DNA of 64,000 nucleotides from Talpa occidentalis (Eukaryota > Chordata > Mammalia > Eulipotyphla > Talpidae): contig NW_023604295.1 of NCBI RefSeq assembly GCF_014898055.3, positions 71,388,301 through 71,452,300 of the forward strand, read 5' to 3'. Position numbers and translations under genes: made by a program. The notes under the pieces are model-generated. The model did no database searches. It was not told the DNA's origin and saw only the letters and a program-made list of their open reading frames with translations. Below, in pieces: positions 11,270-22,400 of the stretch. Each line of letters opens with the position of its first letter. The stretch's first letter is position 1.

Positions 11270-14220
11270 TCTGTAGTCTGTTTTACTTACTTTCTCATCT
11301 CTTGGTTATATTGTAGAATAATGCAATTGCTGAATAATGATCACTGAAAAGCTAATGGGTTGCGTTGTACAAAAGGAATATAAATGAACCACTACACAAT
11401 GATTCTGTGTGTAAGAGAGAGACAATCACGGGCAATTCTATTTTTGATGTCCTCAAATGTGACTTTAAATAAATCATGTAGGCAAAGCAAAATATGTTTA
11501 AAATATATCATTATTTCTCAATTTTAACTTTGTCAGGGTTATGTTTTTGGTTTTTCCTTTGAGAGAAAATAAAATCTTTGTTTAATAAATGTAATTTCCC
11601 ACAGGAATTATAAAGTATATGTTGTATATTACACTCAATACTTTGTGTTAGCAATACTTTAAGTTATAGAAAGATTTATAAACAAATATTCTTAAAAGAA
11701 TCTAGAGTTCAAAGTACACCCAATTAGAATTCAGAAAAGAGATGAGTTTTTAAATGCAATTTTAAACTTGGAAAGGGAATCTATCAGGAGGTAATTGATT
11801 CCACCAAAGAGAAATAATGATTGAAAATGTTGCTAGAGGATCCTCTGGAATATAAAAATGCATGGAAAAAGCAATAAGTAGGTTACACATTTGCAAACAC
11901 ATTTGAAAAATAAAGCTTTGTAGTGAACTCATTAGCAAACATCAGGAATCCCTACAACAGTATGAGCTTATTCAAACTCCTTTTTTTTTTTTTCTTAAGC
12001 AATATTCCAAGGAGAATAGTGGTGTGGCAAATAAATGTATAATCAATTAGAAGTGTCCTTAACTACATGAACACACATTATTGCATGTATTGATATACCA
12101 GTGATATTCCAGCTCTGTACCAGCACAGAATCTGATTTTACAAGAAACATGACAATATGTTCCCTTGTAAGAAAACAAGATTAAGCATTAGGGGATGGCT
12201 TGGGGGCAGGGCGGAGGAGAGAGGGAGGAGTGACAGAAGACTAAAACTTTCCTGTGCAATTGTAGATTTCTATAGTGCAGGTCTTGTAAAATTCAGGGAA
12301 AAAAAGAACATTAACCTGACAGAAGCATATTTGCCTCTGATCCTTTTCTCTTAGATTTCCAATGTCAAAGCAGATGATAGTACTAAGAAATATTGTGGAA
12401 ATCAGAAATAGTATTCATTATAAAACAGAAGATAGTTAGGCTAAAAAATTAAAAATCGAAGGTTTACAGGTTCTTAAAAACTTGGGAATCTTTGAAAGAT
12501 TGAAATTGAAGGGTTGTACTGGGAAAAATTTTGTCAGAAGTCTGTTTTTGTATCCTAAATTTGTGATTTTCCTCTTCCAGGTGGTGTTTATTAGGATGTA
12601 ACTGTGTCCTTGTTCTAATCAACCTCCAGTGTAAGCACTCTAGTTATAATGTTTTTAGAAAGTTGCAAATATTAAAATATAAGGGGCACTTCCTCTCTTA
12701 ATCTACGGTTCCTCCTCACCCCCATCTCATGACCAAACCAATCCTTTTGCCTCATCTCCTTTGGCCTCCAAAGTCACTGCTCCAAATTCAAAGACTTCAT
12801 TAAATGTGATTTGGAATGCTGTACCAATGTCTTCTTAAAGGGAAAATATACTAAAGCAGTAGATATAAATAGATGTATAAAATCGTATTGGAGAAGCTCA
12901 GAAGTGCTGCACTCAAGAAAAGCACGGCGATTGACAAGCAATTTAAGCTGGAGTGTGAAAGGATGCAGAAATAACAAGATTTGCATGAAAAATATTGAGA
13001 TCATGAGAACATCAAATTTAAACGAAAAACTCATGTGCCTCATGATTTAATCATGAGGGCTGACATTACTGTTATAACTTTCAACATCCTTGGCTTTTGA
13101 AAATAGTTCTATAATGAGGGTAGAGTATATCTATCTATATAGAAAACCAATGCTGTTTTATCCATTTAGCTCATTATTATGAGAAATGGGATTACAAGAT
13201 TTTTAAATCTTAATATATATGTTGGGAAGCCCAAACAATTAAATATGGCTGAACACCTATTTTTGGTCAGGGACTCATAGCAAAAGAGAAAAACTAAGCT
13301 AGGTTATGAAACAAGCCATTATTTAATTAGTGATTAATCCACGAAAAGCAGAAAGGAGTTCAGATTGACACAGGTCAATTCTAGTATGTCTTATGAAAAT
13401 TTTTAACAAGTACGCTAGGTTCAAGAGATTGTCCATAGAAGTCATTTCAAGGGCTCCATATTGACCTGGTTAAGTTTCATTCTACAAACCAGGCAGCTGA
13501 CATAAAGTAGATCTTATTTTCCTTTCTCTTTTATTTTTTTTATAGCATAATAGGTGGTCTGAAAATCTAGTTGCACTTGTTATCTCAGAGGAGAAATGCA
13601 GTTCTGACTTCTGTTTATACTTTCATATCATACTGTATTGCTGTGAACCTAGATGGCACTTCCAGTGGGACGCCATGTTTAGCCCATGAATGAGGAGACT
13701 GTCACAATCAAAAGTGCTTCAGGCACAAACAGATTTGAAACAATCTTCCTACTGACTGGAAGAGAAAAGGCTGGTTCTGAAGATCATTAAAGGTTCTATT
13801 GATGTGGTTTCGGGGGCACACATTTAGATTTTCAAATGTGTTTTACATTTGGAACAGTTTTACTCGCATTAAAGCTCAGTTGCTTTCCCTGAGAACTCTC
13901 CTTCTTGTCATCATTTGCAGATGCTTTCACAGAGAACTTACTGTTCCAACTGGGAAGGAGGTGGGAGAGGTGGGGAATGCAAAGCTAACGATTGAACTAG
14001 CTCTCTTGACTCAGAGATGCTAGGATCACCTGCTCAGCAACATTCTGTAGAGTGTGAAGCACAGAGATGAAAGGGGCCACCTGCAGTGTCCCAAAAAAAA
14101 AAAGGAAAAAAAAAACTTTTTGGAATTAAAATGTGCTAGCAGTCGCTGATAAAAACTAAAAGGACTTTTTATCAATATAAATTATATTGAAAACAATTAG
14201 GCAGTCATGACACCATACCA
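11270..14220. other. AT-rich unique sequence, no gene
   Basis: No gene or nameable repeat. It includes poly-T (11982-11994), an A-rich run (14092-14115) and chance ORFs on both strands around 12774-13050, which overlap each other and lack domains. Confidence 0.5.
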
Positions 14221-14228
14221 TTTTTGGT

Positions 14229-14254
14229 GTGCATGTGTGTGTGTGTATGTGCAT
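14229..14254. repeat. (TG)n-like simple repeat
   Basis: An imperfect TG/CATG run, 'gtgtgcatgtgtgtgtgtgtatgtgcatg', lies directly before a degenerate motif array. Confidence 0.7.
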
Positions 14255-14272
14255 GTATTCATTTATTGTGGT

Positions 14273-14425
14273 GACATTTTGTTGACCACTTCATCATAAG
14301 GATATCTTTTTATGTCATTGTAGGAACATTTCTCCATACAGCATCTTATCATTGACATTTCATTACCAACTTTGTCAGGGACATTTCTTCATGTAATACA
14401 CCAACATTGACATTTCATCAAAATG
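14273..14425. repeat. Degenerate GACATTTC motif array
   Basis: The motif GACATTTC or a close variant starts at 14273 (GACATTTT), 14324 (GAACATTTC), 14354, 14380 and 14409. Most are followed by (A/T)TC and spaced about 26-30 bp apart (51 bp for the first). This is either a decayed minisatellite or part of an old transposon end. I cannot assign a family. Confidence 0.5.
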
Positions 14426-14860
14426 GCAGGTAATAACTCAGTGCTGATAGGTAGCATAATAAGCCCCTTAATTACATTATTACATATTACATATGTTTTC
14501 TACTTCCTAATATAAAACTATACCTGTAAAAGGAGATATCTCTTACATCTCCTGGCCATAAATCTTTTAAAACTCTGAGTGATGCAGCTAACTAAAATGT
14601 TATATATGAACTTGTATGTACTCATAATTTCTTCTAGTGCCATTTGAAAAATATTTTATGAGGGTAATATAACTACAACCCATGGACCAAATCCATGCAA
14701 CTGTTCATTTATGTTTTTAAAAAAAAGTTATTGAATATCTGCTTTTCATCAGCCACAAAGTTAGGGAAATATAATAGAGATCATCTGATACACAAAGTCT
14801 AAAATTTACGATTTGGTCCTTTACAAAATAAGTTTGCTGTTCCCTGTCCTAAATGATGTT
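14426..14860. other. Unique sequence, no gene
   Basis: Nothing recognisable is present in this AT-rich stretch. Confidence 0.5.
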
Positions 14861-14863
14861 TAT

Positions 14864-15123
14864 TAAAAATGTGGCTCGTTAAGTCTCAGTGCTATCACAG
14901 AATCAACACTATGGCCTGAGTTCGAATCCTGCCAGGGTGTTAACCCACAGATAGAGCCCAGACCTCTCCTGTCTCGTCCACTGCACCCCTTAGCAGTGTA
15001 TTTCAGTAGATCTGCCTGTTCTGCTCCCCACTCTGTCTCTCGTGAATCCTCTCACCCTCTGGCCTACACACCAGGTCTTTTATGCGTAAATAAAAAATAT
15101 ATCTTTTAAAAAATGTGGGTCTT
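14864..15123 (+). mobile_element. tRNA-derived SINE, older copy with a diverged head
   Basis: The body (14940-15104) has the same CT-rich segments as the other SINEs ('cagacctctcctgtctcg', 'cagcagtgtatttcag', 'ctgcctgttctgctcccc') and ends 'taaataaaaaatatat'. The tRNA head is diverged ('gtggctcgttaagtctcagtgc', box B-like 'gagttcgaatcc'). Flanks AAAAATGTGGCTCGTTAAG and AAAAATGTGGGTCTTAAG look like a mutated TSD. Confidence 0.85.
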
Positions 15124-15593
15124 AAGCCCCAATGCCATTCTATGGAATCAGAATATTTGCAAATTAGCTCTTGGTGTTCTACATTTCAACAAGTATTGTA
15201 TAGGACTTTTATCAAAAAACATAAGTTCTCATACCTCTCAGTGTATGAGAAGATTGATGGAGAACACAAAATTATTGTCTTCACACAAATAATAATCAAA
15301 GAAAATTCAAAACTGATCTACTGTAGTCTCAGGTTCAGCTGTCCTCAGTCTCTTTCACAAAAGAAAGCTGAAGAAGGAAGTACATTCATTCATTAACTAT
15401 CCAATTAATTGGTCGTCCAGCCTAGAAAAGTTATTAAACAATATGTAAATAACAGGTTAGCCCATTTATGACTTGGAAAAATCTGTATTGCTTAAATTAA
15501 TACTTATAAAAATTCAAATAAAACTGATGAAAATGAGCACTGAAATTCCTCTTTACCCAAGATCCCCATTTCCATTTCTTAAATGGCTATAAC
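15124..15593. other. Unique sequence, no gene
   Basis: A chance 93-codon frame spans much of this stretch but has no recognisable domain. No other feature seen. Confidence 0.45.
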
Positions 15594-15772
15594 AATTAGC
15601 TAGTCAGTGTTTGCTTTGGCAGCACATATACTAAAATTGGAACAATACAGAGAAGATTAGCATGGCCCCTGCTCAAGGATGACGCATAAATTTATGAAGC
15701 AGTCCATATTTTTGAAAAATGATGTAAAAATATATACAATAAAATTTTTAAAAAATTAGCTAGTGAGTGTTT
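15594..15772 (+). mobile_element. Chimeric U6-L1 retrocopy with 19-bp TSD
   Basis: A retrotransposed unit consists of a U6 snRNA copy (15607-15713) joined directly to about 40 bp of L1 3'-terminal sequence (15714-15753). The join segment 'gaaaaatgatgtaaaa' (15714-15729) is identical to the terminus of the L1 at 9471-9486. Flanking repeats AATTAGCTAGTCAGTGTTT (15594-15612) and AATTAGCTAGTGAGTGTTT (15754-15772) differ at one base. This is the structure expected when L1 reverse transcriptase jumps from its own RNA 3' end to U6 RNA during target-primed reverse transcription. Confidence 0.85.
15607..15713 (+). pseudogene. U6 spliceosomal snRNA retropseudogene
   Basis: The 107-bp sequence matches U6 end to end: 5' 'gtgtttgctttggcagcacatat', central 'agagaagattagcatggcccc', 3' 'ccatattttt'. 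The length equals mature U6. Substitutions include the 5' stem (GTGCTCGCTTCGG is now GTGTTTGCTTTGG) and a scrambled 'gatgacgcataaatttatg' in place of 'gatgacacgcaaattcgtg'. The TSD and the L1 tail show it is a retrocopy without the native pol III promoter, so it is almost certainly inactive. Confidence 0.95.
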
Positions 15773-16510
15773 ATCCTTTCAGAATCTTTTCTTTTCACCT
15801 CCAAGGAGTTTCTAAAAGCGTCTCACTTAATAAAGTCTTCCTACATTTTCTATATTTACATTTTTCCTTAAAAGTTAGATTAATTGCATATCAATACTCA
15901 TTCAGTAGACTAATATTGCATATCAATATTGACCCTAAGCCAACTTCTAATGGCACATGACTAGTGCTGCTGGAAGAAATGTCTATGAGCTGGACTGGAC
16001 ATCAGGAAAATTTAATACATGCATTTTTTCCACAATTTCAAATTTTGCAACATCCCTTCTATTTTATACTCTTTTATCCTCTTGTCATTTATTCACTTAA
16101 AACTAAAGATTTTCTACTTCCCTTTGGTATATTTCTGTTTCTCATTTCCCCTTTCCATTTGTCTACATATTCTCCATTTGATTTGATTGGTTTTGTAACT
16201 ATAGATGATCCATATGGTTTCCCTTAGCACTGGCATTTCATCCAAAAGTCTTTTTCCTACTCTTTCAGTAAATAGATACTATAGTGTCTTCTCTCCTAGT
16301 AACTTTTTCTGGAAAGGTGTTTCACTGCTGCCATAGACACATAGAGTAACTTTAGTTGCTTCTTTTTGCAGAGAAAGACATGCTATCATTGCTTTGCCCA
16401 TTTTTCATTTTATTTTGTCTCATTATATAAAAATGTAATAATAATCATTCATAGTCATTCATTCTATCTATGTCAAGTTTAATATGCTATTGATGACTTC
16501 ATAATTTATT
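15773..16510. other. AT-rich unique sequence, no gene
   Basis: No recognisable gene. Short overlapping frames here are T-rich and hydrophobic by composition and have no domain. Confidence 0.5.
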
Positions 16511-16816
16511 ACAATTTCACCTTTTTCTTTTTTTAAAAAAGATTTATTTATTCATGCATGTAAGAACCAGGGTATAGGCCAGATGTGCTGGAGGGTGAGA
16601 GGATTCACCAGAGACAGAGTGGGGAACAGAACAGGCAGACTGAAATACACTGCTGAGGGGAGCAACAGGCGAGACAGGAGAGGTCTGCTGCACCATGTGG
16701 GTATCTCCCCGGCTGGCAGGGATCAAACCAGGGCTGCGGAGGCTGCAGACAGCTTCACAGCACTGCATTCAACTGCCTGCACTACCTGGGAAGCCCAAAC
16801 AATTTTACATTTTTTT
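16511..16816 (-). mobile_element. tRNA-derived SINE, type A
   Basis: A minus-strand full-length SINE with its tail at the left ('tttaaaaaagatttatttattcatgcatg') and its head at the right ('actacctgggaagccc', ending at about 16797). ACAATTTCACCTTTTT on the left and ACAATTTTACATTTTT on the right are a two-mismatch TSD. The 114-codon frame through it is an artefact. Confidence 0.92.
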
Positions 16817-17739
16817 TACAGGACCTATGTCTTTTTTCTTCATATTATCATGTACTTAACCCAGTCTTTCTCTATTTTTTTTTTATTAATTTCTATCCTT
16901 TCCCACCAGGTAACAAAACTTTTTTAACCCAGACATTATATTACTCTGCTCACTTATTTAAAAAGTGTATTAACTTGTTAAACCAATCTGTATCAGTGAA
17001 ACCTAGTTACTTATTAATTAACAAATATTATCTTTCTACTGTCAATTCACCTTCTATAGTCAGAATTTTTTTTTACAAAGTGGTTATAAAGGGAAATAGC
17101 ACTGTAAACTGTTTAAATAATTCTTGTTCTCCTCTCTAAACTTCTCTGTTCATATATTTTCTTTTTCTTCTCTCTGATAATGGAGATTAAAAGTTGCCAC
17201 CAACATTCTCATTATAATATTCTTCTTGCTATTTTTTTCTAACTCCTATGGTGTGTAATCCCAGAGTGTATTTTAAATGAGTATTCTTATGTTCCTTGTT
17301 GGAAACTGACAGAAGGATAAGAGGAATAGCAGTGAAATTGCCAGCAAAGGGTAAGAGAGGGGAAATAAGGATAAAATAAAGTGCAAGAGTATAGTTTAAG
17401 GAAAATAATGTGTAAAACTATAAACCAAGGACAGAAGAATATCACATTTTTCTTTTTTCTTTTTCTTTTATTCAATAAGTCCAGGGATTGAAAGGCATGC
17501 TGGTAAACATAATGAAGGGTACCTTGTAAACTTGCCACAAATTAAATTGATTGCTATAGTCAATCAAATGTTGAAAGTATGATTGTTGTCATATTTATTT
17601 CCTGAATAAAACTGCTCTATGATTAATAAATGCCATAAGAAATCTTCATAGCTCTCTCACTGTATATGCTATAGATAAGAAAGGTAATAAAAAGAGTTGT
17701 TTATTATAAGCTATCAGTGCAGATAAGGAACAAATTTGC
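16817..17739. other. AT-rich unique sequence, no gene
   Basis: No gene, RNA or nameable repeat found. Contains T-rich and 'ttcttttt' tracts. Confidence 0.5.
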
Positions 17740-17965
17740 CTTCCTCATCTCCCAACTTGACTGGAACTGGTCCATGCTGCATATGGTACAGTTCTCAATT
17801 TATAACTTTTTTGACTACATTGCAACTGTTTATGTACTTGCCTATCAGTCCTACCAGACTAGAAGACAGGTCACAAATTGATAATGATTTCTCTTTTCAT
17901 TTTCCCAGCACCCAGCTTTATAATCTCAAGAAACATTTATTATATGGTGTGAGAAAGGGATGAAC
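17740..17965 (+). mobile_element. L2 LINE 3' end (ancient)
   Basis: The stretch follows the L2 3' terminus: 'tttatgtacttgcctatcagtcctaccagactagaagacaggtcac..tttctcttttcattttcccagcacccagc..ctcaagaaacatttatt'. This parallels the L2 pattern of a short-interval profile, summary and 'cagtgcc..aataaatatttgtt' ending. Diverged, no coding capacity. Confidence 0.6.
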
Positions 17966-17974
17966 CAAAGAATA

Positions 17975-18833
17975 AAATTATATAACCAAGAAGATCCAAT
18001 CAAATAATGGGCAGAGGAGCTACATAAACACTTTTCCAAAGAAGACATGCAGATAGATGGCCAATAGGCACATCAAAAAGTGTACATCATCACTTATTAT
18101 AAGGGAGATAAAATCAAAACCATAATGAGATACCATCTCATACCTGTGAGAATGGCCCATATCAAAAAGGTCATAAACAAGTGTTTGCAAGGATGTGGGA
18201 AAAAAAGAAACCCTGATACACTCTTAGTAGGAATGTAGACTGGTCCAGCCTCTATGGTATAGAAATTTCTTAAAATAGATCCAGCATATGATCCAGCAAA
18301 TCTCCTCCTAAATATCTACGAAGGAACAGCAACAACAACAACAAAAATTGAAGGGAGCACTATTTACAATAGCCAACCTATAGAAACAAAACAGTGGATT
18401 AGGAAGGGAAGGTGCGGTACATATACAATGGAATACTACTCAGCTATTAAAAAAAAGTAAACTCTTTTTTGGCAACAACATGTATGGAAATGGAGGGTAT
18501 AGGCAAAGTGAAATATGTCAAAGGAAAAAGATACATATTGAATGGTATCAGTTATATGTAGACTATAGAGAAACAAACAATAGATCAGATAAAGCCAAAC
18601 CAATTATAAGCCCTAGAAATCTGACTGTAGAATTGAGTTAATCAGAGGGAGGAGGGAAGGAGGAGAACAAAGTAGGGTGGGGCACAAGGGACTATGGTGA
18701 AGAACTTTCAGTGCCTTTGTGGTGGGTGTAATATTGTAACATACACCCGAAGGGTGGGATCCTATACACCATTATCATATACAGTGTTATAAATCAATGT
18801 TATATCAATAAATTAAGCAAAAAAATAAAATTT
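17975..18833 (+). mobile_element. Old LINE-1 fragment (ORF2 C-terminus + 3' end)
   Basis: The fragment tracks L1 from the 'gggcagaggagctacataaacacttttccaaagaagac' block, through 'gagataccatctcatacctgtgagaatggcc', 'caatggaatactactcagc' and the 3' UTR, to 'gttatatcaataaatta'. Multiple frameshifts and stops remove any long ORF2 frame. It is clearly older than the L1 tails at 9, 44 and 60 kb. Confidence 0.9.
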
Positions 18834-18894
18834 AAATTTGGATCTCCTTGATTACTAAGAGGGAAAAACCACCAGGCCTAGGGCTCTGTTTTGC

Positions 18895-19082
18895 TAAAAT
18901 AATAATAACATCATAACTTAAGTGTATTGAATGTTTATCATCTGCCAAATGCCTATGAATTAGGCTGTATTTCCCATTTTTCCAAACAAGAAACTGAGAC
19001 AACAATGGTTAAATAATTGCCCATGGATGCAAACAGCTAGTGAAGTTACTGAATGAGGAGCTAGAATTATCATTATCAAATG
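18895..19082 (-). mobile_element. MIR SINE (ancient, minus strand)
   Basis: The reversed MIR pattern is clear: 'attgaatgtttatcatctgccaaatgcc..ttcccatttttccaaacaagaaactgagac..ttaaataattgcccatgg..caaacagctagtgaagttactgaatgaggagctagaatt'. It corresponds to complement of tRNA-like, core and tail segments in the right order. Confidence 0.8.
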
Positions 19083-19109
19083 AGATCAGAATGTGATAAT
19101 ATGTTCGAC

Positions 19110-19275
19110 ACTTATCACACTTCATAATTGTACATTTAGCTTATGAACATGTGGCTAATGTTTTCTTTTCCTGGTAGACTCTGCACTTTATCAAAGTAGA
19201 GCTGAATCTGGTTTTGTTAATCTTATACATTGTTAATCTTATACATGGTAGGGTCTCAATATTTCATGAATAAAT
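19110..19275 (+). mobile_element. L2-like 3' end with an internal 16-bp duplication
   Basis: 'agactctgcactttatcaaagtagagctgaatctggttttgttaat..acatggtagggtctcaatatttcatgaataaataa' resembles the end of L2. Inside it TGTTAATCTTATACAT is perfectly duplicated in tandem at 19215-19230 and 19231-19246. Confidence 0.6.
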
Positions 19276-20112
19276 AACAAGGTTAGTTGCTGATACTCAG
19301 AAGCCAGTACCCCATCAGTACAGAACAAAATGAGGGTGAATTGCCCTTTACTCACCATGAGGGATTATAGGTGTTTTGTCGCAGTTTGAGACTTCAAAGA
19401 CACACTGGATTTCCGGTCTGTGTGTTATCATAGCAGGGAGAAACTGGGAATTGACTGGGTTCACATTATTTTCCTCAATGTGTGTACAAGGGAGCCTCAA
19501 TTTACTCAGATTTTTGTCTTACTTAATTTGAAAAATAGCATCTCTTTACTAGTTCATCTTCTCCTGAAGCCCCACTTAATCCCAATCTCCTCTCTTCAGC
19601 CGAAGACATTCTTTAACATATTCAGAAACCAAAGGCTCTCCATGCCAGTGTCCAGCCAGTTATAATTGTCCTCCCTACACAGCTAATAAGTCTCTGTGTT
19701 CAGAAAATGTGAATTTATCCCCATGTCCTACACTTGAAATTTTATAATTTTTTTTTTTAACATACAGTGAATTCTGGTTTCATACCCTGGCTATTTCCTG
19801 AAACAGTTGAGACTATTCTTTGCTCAAACAACCTCTCTCATTTCCACATGTGCTGTTTAAATCTAGTAACATTTAGTGTTCCACTAAAGTTGAATTTTAT
19901 TTTCCCTAGGACCAGTAACATCACAGTACTTGTCATACAGATGGTTATTTCTTCCTACATTGACTTTTTCATTCTTTAGAAATCACTTCAACTATAACAT
20001 ACCAAATGTTAATAACTGTACCAGATAGCAATTTAAATATCTATCTGCAGTTAAGGAATTTTGGAGATTTAGATGAATACTACTTTTCAGCACCATCCTG
20101 AGGAGTTTAAAC
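19276..20112. other. Unique sequence, no gene
   Basis: Short frames at 19420-19665 and 19767-19979 lack domains. Nothing else recognisable. Confidence 0.5.
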
Positions 20113-20405
20113 AGTCTTTTGAGGGCCTCCCCTGGTGGTGCAGGTGGTTGAGCGTAGCGCTGTGAAGCTGTCAACAGCCTCTGCAGCGCGGGTTCGATCC
20201 CTGCCAGCGGGTGAGAATCCCACATGCCGTGGCAGACCTCTCCTGTCTCGCCTCCTGCTCCCCTCAGCAGTGTATTTCAGTCAGTCTGCCTGTTCTGCTC
20301 CCCACTCTGTCTCTGTCTCTCACCCTCCCGCATATCTGGCCTGTACCCCAGTTCTTGTATGCATGAATAAATAAATCTTTAATAAAAAAATAAAGACTTT
20401 TGGGA
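20113..20405 (+). mobile_element. tRNA-derived SINE, type A
   Basis: A full-length copy at 20124-20393 with box A near 20139-20155 and a well-kept box B 'ggttcgatccc' (20191-20201). Body and tail ('cttgtatgcatgaataaataaatc') are typical. Flanks AGTCTTTTGAG and AGACTTTTGGGAG are a diverged TSD. Confidence 0.93.
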
Positions 20406-21239
20406 GATTCAAAAAATGAATAATAAATAAAAGATGTCATGAATACTACTCTACTTCACACATTTTTTTTTAATATTATGGAAGATGATCCAGCCACAAA
20501 ATGGATTCATGGAGGAGATGACTGAGTTTAAACATAAAGGATTTTGACAGGGAAAAAATTAAAAATAATAATAATAAGGATATAAAGAGAATAATCCAGA
20601 GAGGAAACCTCACCAATAAAAAGAGAATGGTTATTGAATTCATATTAGTCAGAGGCTAGTGGGCAGATAAAGACAGTAGTAGGGCAAGGATCAAGGGACA
20701 GGTTGGAAAGATTGTTTAGGATCTTTATTGTCTTAGAAGGAAGAGGCATCAAAACTTTTGAGCAGACATATGTGATGATTAAGACCCTCATTTACGGAAA
20801 TCCTCTTATATAGAAAACAGATTGCAGTTTGTTTAAAATGGAGACCAGAATACTAAATAGGAATATATATATTGTAGTCACTTAAATGAGAGAGGATCTT
20901 AACAAGGACAGTGGCAGTAGAAGAATATTTTGGAAAAAGAGATGAATGTGATGTCCTTAGAAAGTAGAATGGAATGGCTGAAGAAATAGAGGGAGAAATA
21001 TAGTAAACATGAAACTGTGTCATGATAAGCCTACATGTAGAATCCCTACAGATTTCCTCTAACACTCAACAATTTTCCCAATGGTGCTTTTTACAGGATA
21101 ATTTCTATTACAGTCCTTGCCACCTATGCCAAAATACTTCTACTACTAAAGGCAAATAGCTATGGACAATTTTACATGAAAGGAATGCTGTCATCAAAGA
21201 ATGAATGTAGGAACTGGAATCACCCTAGACATCTAGTTT
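20406..21239. other. Unique sequence, no gene
   Basis: AT-rich, with short A/T runs at 20463-20475 and 20561-20578. No gene or named repeat seen. Confidence 0.5.
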
Positions 21240-21569
21240 AAATTTAGAGTCTAAGGCCTCCCCGGTGGCCCAGCGGTTGAGTGTTGGATTGCGAGGCTGC
21301 CTGAGGCCTCTGAAGAGCCACTTCCATCCCCGGCTGCTCCCCGGCCACAGGAGGAGGGTCCCACATGGCACGCAGACCTCTCCTGCCACCCGCTGCTCCC
21401 CTCAGCAGTGTACTTTGGTCCTTCTGCCTGCTCTGCTCCCCGCTCTGGCTCTGGTGGATTCTCTCACCCTCCCGCACTTCTGACTGTACCCAGTGCTTGT
21501 ATAAATAAATAAATAAATAAATAAATCTTAAAAGATAAATAAATAAATAAAAATAAATTTAGAGTCTAA
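21240..21569 (+). mobile_element. tRNA-derived SINE, type B, with perfect 15-bp TSD
   Basis: The SINE occupies 21255-21554. It differs from type A copies in the body: 'ggctgctccccggccac..gagggtcccacatggc' after box B, 'ctctggctctggtg' in place of 'ctctgtctctggtg', and an ending 'cttctgactgtacccagtgcttgtataaataaat'. TSDs AAATTTAGAGTCTAA at 21240-21254 and 21555-21569 are identical, suggesting a relatively recent insertion. Confidence 0.95.
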
Positions 21570-22348
21570 TAAACCTTTCTTATTTTGTAGTTAATAACAC
21601 AGGTGCAAAAAATTAATGCAAACAGGCTTTGGAAATACATGAACTGCTATCTTCTACTCCAGTACACCTCCATTCACTGATAACTTAAGAGTCTACTTTG
21701 TAAGAATTAGTTCACAGTTAATGTGAGCAAAATCTAACTAGACACAGAATAAAGAATTTGGGAAAAAGAAAAACATCTAAGCATGATGACATTCAAAGAT
21801 GGGGAAGTACTAGGAAAATTAGGCAAACAAACATAAATCTGTTAAATGAGTCACACTGGGGCACTTCAGTATCAGCCTGTCAAAAATTGTGTGCCAGTTG
21901 CCAGAAAGCAATTTTTACTTTAAACCTCTGACTTCAGGCATTATAAATTTATTGTCTAGTAATATGGAGAAAATTTATGTATTAACCTGCTTAATTTAAT
22001 CCCTTCAAATTTAAGACTAAATACTTAAGCAAGATGCTATCACTATCATTAGTTCATCTTGTCTTACAACACACAGAGTTTTGTTTGTCTTCTCTACCCC
22101 CCACCCCCATTATTCAATGTATTTGATCAAGTTGAGAGGCCAGGCAAGGAGAAGATACTTTAAACAGAGGCTTGTCTCATACATACTGAAGAGTCTCTAT
22201 ACTTTCTGATTCCTCTCTGTTATACTTAAGAGTCATGCAACATTTTGGAAAGGTTTTCTCACAATGTTATTTATGTATTCTAAATCTTTTTGTCCAATAA
22301 GTCTTTTTTCTTCTGATGACATATATTCCTTGGTAACAATTCCCTGTC

Positions 22349-22350
<2 letters not shown>
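21570..22350. other. Unique sequence, no gene
   Basis: No gene or nameable repeat found before the TA microsatellite. Confidence 0.5.

Positions 22351-22351
<1 letters not shown>

Positions 22352-22396
<45 letters not shown>
22352..22396. repeat. (TA)n microsatellite
   Basis: An uninterrupted run of about 22 TA units. Likely polymorphic in length. Confidence 0.95.

Positions 22397-22400
<4 letters not shown>

Noticed and set aside
15607..15713. A functional U6 snRNA gene
   Set aside because: The flanking TSD and L1 tail show a retrocopy, the sequence has several substitutions in conserved U6 positions, and no upstream TATA/PSE promoter is visible.
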